NCBI GenBank assembly: GCA_004144935.1
Contig: SDZP01000145.1
Span: forward strand, 1 to 9,771
Direction of reading: 5' to 3'
DNA from: Caulobacteraceae bacterium
GTDB taxonomy: Bacteria; Pseudomonadota; Alphaproteobacteria; Caulobacterales; Caulobacteraceae
DNA: 9,771 bases
A model generated the notes under the pieces. It made no database searches and had not been told where the DNA came from. It saw only the letters and a list, made by a program, of their open reading frames with translations. Each line of letters opens with the position of its first letter. Within the stretch, counting starts at the first letter, position 1. Position numbers and translations under genes: made by a program. Below, piece by piece: positions 1 to 5,310 of the stretch.

Positions 1-6
1 GTCCTG

Positions 7-582
7 ATGCGCGCCCCTCTTCTCGCCCTCCTGGCCCTGGCCGGCGCGTTCGGCCTGTCGGCCTGCGCGACGACGCCGATGGTCGAGCCGGTGGCCAGCA
101 TGGACACCCTGCAGGCGCTGCAGACGTCCGGCCTGGCCCCGATCCGGGTCGGCGCCTTCAAGCCGGATGCGGCGCTGCCGCCCGGCAAGGACCGGTCGAT
201 CAACTCGCGGGCCTCGACCATCAAGCCGCCGACGGGCAAGTCGTTCGCCGCCTATCTGGGCCAGACGCTCGAGGCCGAGCTGAAGGGTGCCGGAAAGCTG
301 GATGCCGCCTCGCCCCTCGAGGTCACCGGCTTTCTGACCGAAAGCACGCTGGACAGCGCCGGGTTCGTCACCGCCAACGGCGCGCTCGCCGCCCGGTTCG
401 TGGTCACGCGCGGCGGCGCCGTGGTCTACGACAAGGTGCTGCGGGTCGAAGCGACCTGGGATTCCAACTTCATCGGGGCCATCGCCATTCCGGCGGCGAT
501 CAACAACTACAATGCCCTCTACCCGAAACTGGCCCGGGCCCTGTTGCAGGATCCGGACTTCGTGGCGGCCACCAAGGGCTAG
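7..582 (+). CDS. Small outer-membrane-type lipoprotein, unknown function
   Basis: This 191-residue protein begins with a lipoprotein signal: a hydrophobic stretch (residues 4-17) followed by the lipobox Leu-Ser-Ala-Cys, with Cys20 as the predicted lipidation site. The residue after the Cys is Ala, not Asp, which favours outer-membrane sorting by the usual rule. The mature part is soluble and has no further membrane segment. It carries a strand-rich middle (about 95-155) and an Ala-rich tail containing Asn-Asn-Tyr-Asn-Ala-Leu (about 166-171). I do not recognise the family, and no catalytic motif is visible. Only six bases precede the ATG in the window, so the ribosome binding site and promoter cannot be judged. 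Its TAG stop lies inside a CTAG that also ends the opposing SRPBCC gene. That this is a real lipoprotein gene is well supported; its function is unknown. Confidence 0.85.
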   Translation: MRAPLLALLALAGAFGLSACATTPMVEPVASMDTLQALQTSGLAPIRVGAFKPDAALPPGKDRSINSRASTIKPPTGKSFAAYLGQTLEAELKGAGKLDAASPLEVTGFLTESTLDSAGFVTANGALAARFVVTRGGAVVYDKVLRVEATWDSNFIGAIAIPAAINNYNALYPKLARALLQDPDFVAATKG

Positions 583-1019
583 CCGGCGCCGGCCCGCCCG
601 GCCGGCTCAAGCATCCGCCGCATGATCGGCAGGGCCTCGTCCATCATGCCGCCGACGTAACCGGCGAACGAGGCCGGCGCCAGGTCGATGGTCCAGGTGA
701 CCCGGGCGCCGGCGGGCGCGGCGGCGACTTCGAAGGCGGCGCTGTAGCTGCGGAACGGGCCCTCGGGGATGGCGTAGACCAGGCGGCGGAGGGTGTCGTC
801 GCGGGAGATGAAGGCCTCGCGGGCGACGACGCCGGTTGCGAAGGTGACGATGCGGTCGGAGCCGTCGAGCGCCAGCGCGGTCAGGAACCCCGGGACGACG
901 CGTGTGTGGACGGCGCCGAAGTCCGCGATGGCGTCCCAGACGGCGGCGGGATCGGCGGCAAGATCGGTCTGGCGGCGTACGGTGGCGCCGGAGGGGGCGA
1001 GGGGCATGTCAGGGTCCAT
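579..1019 (-). CDS. SRPBCC (polyketide cyclase/START-like) family protein
   Basis: This 146-residue protein has the SRPBCC pattern: an N-terminal strand followed by Ala-Asp-Pro-Ala-Ala-Val-Trp-Asp-Ala-Ile-Ala-Asp-Phe (residues 22-34), alternating strands through the centre, a late strand Arg-Val-Thr-Trp-Thr-Ile-Asp (106-112) and a long C-terminal helix (about 117-140). The fold forms a hydrophobic cavity for small lipophilic ligands. Family members range from cyclases to uncharacterised ligand carriers, so a specific ligand cannot be named. There is no signal peptide, so it is expected to be cytoplasmic. The start is uncertain: ATGs at 1019 and 1007 are in frame and neither has a good Shine-Dalgarno sequence. 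I kept the longer form. It is the last of three minus-strand genes, 81 bp after the 70-residue hypothetical, and may be co-transcribed with it. Its stop overlaps that of the converging lipoprotein gene. Confidence 0.85.
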   Translation of the reverse strand: MDPDMPLAPSGATVRRQTDLAADPAAVWDAIADFGAVHTRVVPGFLTALALDGSDRIVTFATGVVAREAFISRDDTLRRLVYAIPEGPFRSYSAAFEVAAAPAGARVTWTIDLAPASFAGYVGGMMDEALPIMRRMLEPAGRAGAG

Positions 1020-1100
1020 GGCGAGGCGGCTTGTCGAGCCGGACCATGGCGTCGGCGGTGCTGCGCGTCTGGCGGTTTCCGGACGGTATCGCCTGGCTCT

Positions 1101-1313
1101 TCAGGGACTCGCGGTCTCGCCGACCGGCGCCCAGCTTCGGCTCTCGCCGCGGGCCTCGCCGTAGCGGGCGGCCCGGCGGCGGCGAAGGGCGTCATGCAGG
1201 CCATCGGCCAGGCTGAGAATCTGATCGTCGTCGCAGAGGGCGATGGCCGTGGCCAGCTGTTCGCGAAGGCGCTCGAAAGCCTCGGGCTGCAACTGATGAT
1301 GACGGACGCTCAC
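1101..1313 (-). CDS. Small hypothetical protein (70 aa)
   Basis: I do not recognise this short protein. It reads as a helical, charged polypeptide: a predicted helix with Glu-Ala-Phe-Glu-Arg-Leu-Arg-Glu-Gln-Leu (about 11-20), a short Cys-Asp-Asp-Asp acidic turn (27-30), a second helix ending in a run of arginines (43-47), and a disordered tail. It has no signal peptide or membrane segment. Support for its being real comes from translation signals. A perfect AGGAGG (complement of 1320-1325) lies six bases upstream of the GTG start, the best ribosome binding site in the window. An out-of-frame ATG at 1318 meets a stop after two codons, so GTG at 1313 is the functional start. It sits between two minus-strand genes with gaps of 65 and 81 bp and may share a transcript with them. 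A DNA- or protein-binding role is possible but not shown. Confidence 0.6.
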   Translation of the reverse strand: MSVRHHQLQPEAFERLREQLATAIALCDDDQILSLADGLHDALRRRRAARYGEARGESRSWAPVGETASP

Positions 1314-1378
1314 GACATGCCTCCTCTCGTTGAAAATACAATGAGGAAAGGCTCGGCGGGTTCCGAATTATCTATGGT
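1314..1378 (-). promoter_or_regulatory. AT-rich leader with strong Shine-Dalgarno, possible internal promoter
   Basis: This 65 bp gap is markedly more AT-rich than its surroundings. Read on the minus strand it holds TAGATAAT-like and TTGTATTTT stretches and then the AGGAGG ribosome binding site (1325-1320). The AT-rich part could be an internal promoter for the 70-residue gene and perhaps the SRPBCC gene. Exact -35 and -10 boxes cannot be assigned. The Shine-Dalgarno is certain as sequence; the promoter is a guess. Confidence 0.35.
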
Positions 1379-1852
1379 TTACGAGAGGTTACCAGGCAGC
1401 TTTGGCAGGCCGGCCAGCAGGGCGGCCGGACTCAGGGCGACGGCGCGGGGCCAGGCGCGGACCGCCCAGAGAACGGCGACCGGGGCCAAGACGGCGATCA
1501 GCGCCAGCTTGACGAGGATCAGCCCGTCAGGGGCCAGGGCGACGACGCGATCGATGCAGGCGAGGACGAAGGGGACGAAGCTGGCCGAACGGTCCTCGAA
1601 ATCGCCGACCGTTTTGAAGTGGGCGTTGTCGATCAGCAGGGTCGCGCCCTTGCGGGTGGTGAGTTCGAAGATGTGGCGCCAGCGTTTCCAGCGGGTCGGG
1701 GCGAAGGCGGCGCGCACCGCCCCGACGTCCTTCCACAGCAGGGTCAGGCTGTCGCCGCCGGGCCGTGTCCAGATCAGGCAGTCGTCCTCGACCCGCCAGA
1801 CGTGCTCGCCCCTTTCGAAGGCGTTGTCACGTTTGGAAAAGGTCGTGGTCAT
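1379..1852 (-). CDS. Membrane-anchored hypothetical protein, soluble N-terminal domain plus C-terminal TM helix
   Basis: With the ATG at 1852 this is a 157-residue protein. The N-terminal part (residues 1-105) is soluble and strand-rich, with many aromatic and basic residues (Trp19, Trp28, Trp40, then Arg-Trp-Lys-Arg-Trp-Arg-His at 54-60). Its pattern is reminiscent of small bacterial PH-like or YcxB-like domains, but I cannot confirm that. A clear hydrophobic segment follows at 111-133, flanked by basic residues, so the protein is probably tethered to the inner membrane near its C terminus. The frame stays open to a GTG at 1909 (176 residues), which has no ribosome binding site at proper spacing. 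The ATG at 1852 has only a weak GGCAGG, so the start is uncertain. It is the first of three co-oriented minus-strand genes and is divergent from the transporter at 2008. Function unknown. Confidence 0.72.
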   Translation of the reverse strand: MTTTFSKRDNAFERGEHVWRVEDDCLIWTRPGGDSLTLLWKDVGAVRAAFAPTRWKRWRHIFELTTRKGATLLIDNAHFKTVGDFEDRSASFVPFVLACIDRVVALAPDGLILVKLALIAVLAPVAVLWAVRAWPRAVALSPAALLAGLPKLPGNLS

Positions 1853-2007
1853 GACGCCTGCCGTGAACTTCGCGGCCCCCGCGGCCTTCGTCGTCACCTT
1901 GCGGCGCACCCTGATACGCCGCGCCTCCCGAAAAGGGGGGAGCGGTGCTTGCGGGGCGTCAAACGAGCGTTCAACATGTCCCCAAAAGTGGGGGGATGCC
2001 GCGTTCC
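1853..2007. promoter_or_regulatory. Divergent intergenic region with two small GC dyads
   Basis: This region separates the minus-strand membrane protein from the plus-strand transporter and should carry both promoters. Two small inverted repeats with A-rich loops are visible: CTCCC and GGGAG around GAAAAGG (1925-1942), and TCCCC and GGGGA around AAAAGTGG (1979-1996). The second lies just before the transporter start, and its G-run is the only purine-rich candidate for a ribosome binding site, so it could modulate translation or act as an operator. If the membrane protein really starts at 1909, the left third of the region is coding. No confident -35/-10 pair can be named. Confidence 0.3.
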
Positions 2008-3363
2008 ATGGCCGACAAGAGACATTCGGGCTGGCGCCTCGCCGCCTTCGCGGCCCCGGCGATTCCGCTGTCGGCCATGCTGCTGCCGATCACCATCTAT
2101 CTGCCCAATTACTACAGCAAGGAGCTGGGGGTGAACCTGGCGGCGGTGGCGGCCGCCGGGGTGCTGATCCGGCTGTTCGACCTGGGGTTCGACCCGGCCT
2201 TCGGCTACCTCATCGACCGGGTGCGCACGCCGCTTGGCCGTTTTCGGCCGTGGGTGCTTCTCGGCACGCCGGTCGCGATGCTGGCCATCTACAGCCTGTT
2301 CATGGCCAAACCGGGGGTCGGGGCGATCTACCTGACCTTCTGGCTGATCATCGTCGGCATCGGCCAGTCGATGGCTCAGCTCAGCATGATGGCCTGGGCC
2401 TCTCAGGCCGCCACCCTCTATCATGAGCGATCGCGAATCTACGGCTGGTGGCAGGCGATGACCGTGGCCGGCATGCTGTTCATCCTCACCCTGCCGGTGA
2501 TCGTCGGCAAGATGGGCGGCACGGACGCGGCCGGCGTCCACGCGATGGGCTGGTTCGTCATCGCCGCCCTGCCGCTGGCCGTCGGCCTGGCCCTGCTGGC
2601 CATGCGCGAGCCGGTCAGCGTCAACGTCGACCACCACATCAACTGGCGTCACTACTGGGCGATGATCCGCGAGCCGGCGGTGCTGCGGGTGCTGGCCACC
2701 GACATCATCATCAGCACCGCCCCGACCGTGGCGGGGACGCTGCTGTTCTTCTACTTCGAGTCCGTGCGGGGCTACGGACGGCCGGAAACGGCGCAGCTGC
2801 TGCTGTTCTATTTCGTCGGAGCCCTGGTCGGGGCGCCGATCTGGACACGCCTGGCCAAGGTGATCACCAAGCACCGGGCCCTGGCGGTCGCCGCCCTCTG
2901 CTACGCGGTGGTGCAGGTCGGCGTGCTGTTCGCGCCGGGCGGGCCCCTGGTCAGCATCATCGTGATGTTCGTCGCCGGCCTGCCGTTCTCGGCCGGCAGC
3001 ATCCTGTTGCGCTCGATGATGGCGGATGTGGCCGACGTGGTGCGGTTGCGCACTGGGGCCGACCTGTCGGGCATGCTGTTCTCCCTGCTCAGCGGCACGA
3101 TCAAGATCGGCACCTCGGTCGCCGTGGGGGTCAGCCTGTTCACCCTGGACGCGGTCGGCTTCGACGCCAAGGCGGGGGCGGCCAACAGTTCGCTGGCGCT
3201 CAACACCCTGAGCGGCCTGTTCGCCCTGCTGCCGGCCGCCCTGGGCGTGCTGGCGGCCTGGATCATCAGCGGCCACAGGCTGGACAAGGCGGCGCACGAT
3301 GACATCCGCCGGCAGCTGGACGACCTGGACGTCCCGCCGCCGACCCCCGGCGAACTGGGCTGA
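2008..3363 (+). CDS. GPH-family (MelB-like, MFS_2) cation symporter
   Basis: This is a 451-residue polytopic inner-membrane transporter with about twelve hydrophobic segments. It belongs to the glycoside-pentoside-hexuronide:cation symporter family. The diagnostic loop after helix 2, Gly-Arg-Phe-Arg-Pro-Trp (residues 77-82), corresponds to the MelB Gly-Lys-Phe-Lys-Pro-Trp loop. The helix-2 acidic pair Asp58 and Asp62 has the same four-residue spacing as MelB Asp55 and Asp59, which form the cation site, so ion-coupled import is likely. Characterised relatives carry sugars, uronides and probably sulfoquinovose (YihO/YihP group); this substrate is unknown. ATGs at 2008 and 1996 and a GTG at 1945 are all in frame. 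I chose 2008 because the others sit too close to their purine runs and because it gives a normal family N terminus. The gene ends 50 bp before tauD and is probably co-transcribed with it, which suggests a linked substrate. Confidence 0.9.
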   Translation: MADKRHSGWRLAAFAAPAIPLSAMLLPITIYLPNYYSKELGVNLAAVAAAGVLIRLFDLGFDPAFGYLIDRVRTPLGRFRPWVLLGTPVAMLAIYSLFMAKPGVGAIYLTFWLIIVGIGQSMAQLSMMAWASQAATLYHERSRIYGWWQAMTVAGMLFILTLPVIVGKMGGTDAAGVHAMGWFVIAALPLAVGLALLAMREPVSVNVDHHINWRHYWAMIREPAVLRVLATDIIISTAPTVAGTLLFFYFESVRGYGRPETAQLLLFYFVGALVGAPIWTRLAKVITKHRALAVAALCYAVVQVGVLFAPGGPLVSIIVMFVAGLPFSAGSILLRSMMADVADVVRLRTGADLSGMLFSLLSGTIKIGTSVAVGVSLFTLDAVGFDAKAGAANSSLALNTLSGLFALLPAALGVLAAWIISGHRLDKAAHDDIRRQLDDLDVPPPTPGELG

Positions 3364-3380
3364 CCGATCCGGAAAGCCGT

Positions 3381-3391
3381 GCCACAGTGGC
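3381..3391. promoter_or_regulatory. Perfect 11-bp dyad GCCAC-A-GTGGC upstream of tauD
   Basis: A perfect five-base inverted repeat around a central A lies in the 50 bp gap between the transporter stop and tauD, nine bases before the tauD Shine-Dalgarno (GAGGAA, 3400-3405). It could be a regulator half-site pair or a small mRNA hairpin. It is too short to exclude chance in GC-rich DNA. Confidence 0.2.
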
Positions 3392-3413
3392 GAAAACGCG
3401 AGGAAACGCCGCC

Positions 3414-4268
3414 ATGACCCGCTCCAACCTGCTTGAGATCGAGCCCCTGTCGCCGGCCATCGGCGCTGTGCTGCGCGGGGTGAACCTCGCCGAGGAGGCC
3501 AGCGACGACCTGATCGGCGACATCCGCGCGGCGTTGCTCAGGCACCAGGTGATCTTCTTCGAGGGCCAGGACTTCAGCCCGACCCAGCAGCGCGACTTCG
3601 CCGCCCGCTTCGGCGATCTGCATATCCATCCGCTGTACGACCGGGACGAGGGCCACCCCGAGATCATGGTCATCGACAATCACGTCGATAACCCGACCGA
3701 CAACAACTTCTGGCACACCGACGTCACCTTCATCGACACCCCGCCGATGGGCTCGATCCTGGCGGCGCGGCAGCTGCCGCCGGTCGGGGGCGACACCATG
3801 TGGGCCTCGATGACGGCGGCCTACAAGGCGCTGTCGACGCCGATGCAGAAATTTCTGCAAGGGCTTGAAGCGGTTCACGATTTTTCGTTCGCCTTCACGG
3901 CCGACGGCATCGCCGGATCGCAGGCCGGGCGGGAGAAGTATGAAAAGGCGGTGGCGGCCAATCCGCCGGTCACCCACCCGGTGATCCGCAGCCACCCGGA
4001 GACCGGCGAGCCCGGCATCTTCGTCAATTCGGTCTTCACCCGGCGGATCAAGGGGCTGCGTCGGGAGGAGAGCCGGGCGTTGATGGCCTTCCTCAACAAC
4101 CACATCCAGCAGCCGGAGTTCGTCGTCCGCTGGCGCTGGCGGCCCGGCGATGTGGCCTTCTGGGACAACCGCAACACCCAGCATCGGGCGGTGGACGACT
4201 TCCTGCCCCACCGGCGCATCATGACCCGGGCGACGGTGCTGGGCGACAAGCCGGTCTTCCGCGCATGA
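3414..4268 (+). CDS. tauD: TauD/TfdA-family Fe(II)/2-oxoglutarate dioxygenase, probable taurine (sulfonate) dioxygenase
   Basis: This 284-residue protein matches E. coli TauD (283 residues) almost end to end. TauD hydroxylates the carbon next to the sulfonate of taurine using O2 and 2-oxoglutarate, giving sulfite, aminoacetaldehyde, succinate and CO2. The iron triad is His101, Asp103 (in Trp-His-Thr-Asp-Val-Thr-Phe) and His257. Arg268 matches the 2-oxoglutarate-binding Arg266 of TauD. All are offset by exactly two from TauD numbering. The taurine-contacting residues His70, Tyr73, Asn95 and Arg270 of TauD also have counterparts here: His72, Tyr75, Asn97 and Arg272. The tail Arg-Ala-Thr-Val-Leu-Gly-Asp-Lys-Pro is TauD-like. 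I chose the ATG at 3414 because GAGGAA lies eight bases upstream; the in-frame GTG at 3387 lacks a site. No tauABC genes are nearby. The 3' end overlaps the GFA gene by ATGA. Substrates other than taurine remain possible because the TauD Ser158 position appears to be Ala. Confidence 0.9.
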   Translation: MTRSNLLEIEPLSPAIGAVLRGVNLAEEASDDLIGDIRAALLRHQVIFFEGQDFSPTQQRDFAARFGDLHIHPLYDRDEGHPEIMVIDNHVDNPTDNNFWHTDVTFIDTPPMGSILAARQLPPVGGDTMWASMTAAYKALSTPMQKFLQGLEAVHDFSFAFTADGIAGSQAGREKYEKAVAANPPVTHPVIRSHPETGEPGIFVNSVFTRRIKGLRREESRALMAFLNNHIQQPEFVVRWRWRPGDVAFWDNRNTQHRAVDDFLPHRRIMTRATVLGDKPVFRA

Positions 4269-4657
4269 CCCGCACGGCAAGCTGTCCCTGCGGCGCCCTG
4301 AAGGCCCATTGCGAGGGCGAGCCGGTGGGGGTCAGCGTCTGCCACTGCCTGGAATGCCAGAAGCGCACCGGCAGCGCCTTCGGGGCGCAGGCCCGGTTCA
4401 GGGAAGAGCAGGTGACCGTCGAGGGGGCGAGCCATCAGTGGTCGCGGACCGGCGACGAGGGGACCTCCGCCACCTTCGAATTCTGCCCGACCTGCGGCAT
4501 GACCGTGATGTGGCGCAACGACGCCATGCCCGGTTTCATCGCCGTCACCGTCGGCGCCTTCGCCGATCCGGGCTTTCCGCCGCCGAAACGCGTCGTCTAT
4601 GAGACCCGGGCCCATCCGTGGGTCGAGGTGCACGGCATCGAGGAGCGCTGGGACTAG
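4265..4657 (+). CDS. GFA-family (CENP-V/GFA domain) zinc-binding protein
   Basis: This 130-residue protein is a single GFA domain. The zinc-binding cysteines are all present: Cys7 and Cys9 (Cys-Pro-Cys-Gly), Cys26, Cys28 and Cys31 (Cys-His-Cys-Leu-Glu-Cys), and Cys74 and Cys77 (Cys-Pro-Thr-Cys-Gly). The family is named after the glutathione-dependent formaldehyde-activating enzyme, which was proposed to promote S-hydroxymethylglutathione formation. Most members are uncharacterised and the assignment is debated, so no reaction is claimed. There is no signal peptide, so it is cytoplasmic. Its ATG overlaps the tauD TGA as ATGA, so translation is probably coupled to TauD. TauD releases an aldehyde, and GFA proteins are linked to aldehyde-thiol adducts, so a role in handling that product is possible but speculative. 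Its TAG stop shares a CTAG with the converging racemase gene. Confidence 0.88.
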   Translation: MTRTASCPCGALKAHCEGEPVGVSVCHCLECQKRTGSAFGAQARFREEQVTVEGASHQWSRTGDEGTSATFEFCPTCGMTVMWRNDAMPGFIAVTVGAFADPGFPPPKRVVYETRAHPWVEVHGIEERWD

Positions 4658-5310
4658 CGGCAGGCCGCGACGCAGGCCTTGGCCAGTTCCGCCGCGCCGT
4701 CGATCAGCGGAACGGCGAGGTCGGCCGCCGACAACACCAGCGGAACCTCCGTACAGCCGGCGATGATCGCCTCCGCGCCCGGCCGTTCAAGGCCCCCGGC
4801 GCAGGCGGCCATCAGGGCGCGCGCCGTTGGTCCGGTGTCGCCGGACTTGATGCGGTAGAGGATGTCCATGAAGGTGGCCTGGGCCTCCTGCGTCGGCAGG
4901 ACCGGCGCCTTGCCGGCGGCCAGCAGGCGATCGCGGTAGATCTCGATCGCCAGCGAGGTGCCGAGCACGCCGACCCGCCGCGCGTCGCCGACCGCGGCGA
5001 TGGCGACGTCGATCAGGTCGATGAGGGGCAGGGCGCTGGCCGCGCGGATTTCCTCGGCATGCAGGTGGGCGGTGTTGCAGGGCATGGCCAGCACCTGCGC
5101 GCCTGCGTCTCGCAGCCGGACGGCCATGCCGGCCAGAACTGGCCCAGCGGCGCCGTCGCCGAGGTTGCGGTCCGGGACCTGGGGGTTGAGGTCCATCAGG
5201 ACGCGGATGTGATCCTGGTCGCCGGCGGCGGGCGTGGCGGCCTGCAGCTTGGCGAGGAAGTCGAGGGTGGCGGCGGGACCCATGCCGCCGAGGACGCCAA
5301 GCACTTTCAC
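4654..5310 (-). CDS. Aspartate/glutamate racemase family protein
   Basis: This 218-residue cytoplasmic protein belongs to the cofactor-independent Asp/Glu racemase family, which inverts the alpha-carbon using two cysteines as acid and base. Both are present in their motifs: Cys78 in Met-Pro-Cys-Asn-Thr-Ala-His and Cys186 in Ala-Gly-Cys-Thr-Glu-Val-Pro. The N terminus Gly-Val-Leu-Gly-Gly-Met-Gly-Pro (5-12) is the usual family opening, and the length is typical of aspartate racemases (about 220-240). The start is the GTG at 5310; the upstream open frame is noncoding in this frame. That GTG overlaps the TGA of the upstream PLP lyase as GTGA, so the two are one translationally coupled unit. The pairing suggests the racemase interconverts enantiomers of the lyase substrate, for example cysteine, cysteate or aspartate; the motifs do not show which. 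No ribosome binding site is evident, consistent with coupling. Confidence 0.9.
   Translation of the reverse strand: MKVLGVLGGMGPAATLDFLAKLQAATPAAGDQDHIRVLMDLNPQVPDRNLGDGAAGPVLAGMAVRLRDAGAQVLAMPCNTAHLHAEEIRAASALPLIDLIDVAIAAVGDARRVGVLGTSLAIEIYRDRLLAAGKAPVLPTQEAQATFMDILYRIKSGDTGPTARALMAACAGGLERPGAEAIIAGCTEVPLVLSAADLAVPLIDGAAELAKACVAACR

Noticed and set aside
906..2426. Long plus-strand open frame (506 codons)
   Set aside because: It is antisense to three well-supported minus-strand genes and then overlaps the transporter in another frame. Its composition (Gly, Arg, Ala runs) is that of a GC-rich shadow frame.
1894..3297. Minus-strand open frame of 467 codons opposite the transporter
   Set aside because: It is rich in Gln, His, Arg and Asp with no domain pattern, typical of the complement of a membrane-protein gene.
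3387..3413. GTG start for tauD nine codons upstream
   Set aside because: No ribosome binding site is present, and the extension is not seen in TauD. The ATG at 3414 has GAGGAA at eight bases.
2901..4280. Minus-strand open frame of 459 codons opposite the transporter and tauD
   Set aside because: No recognisable motif, while the plus strand carries an almost full-length TauD with all catalytic residues.
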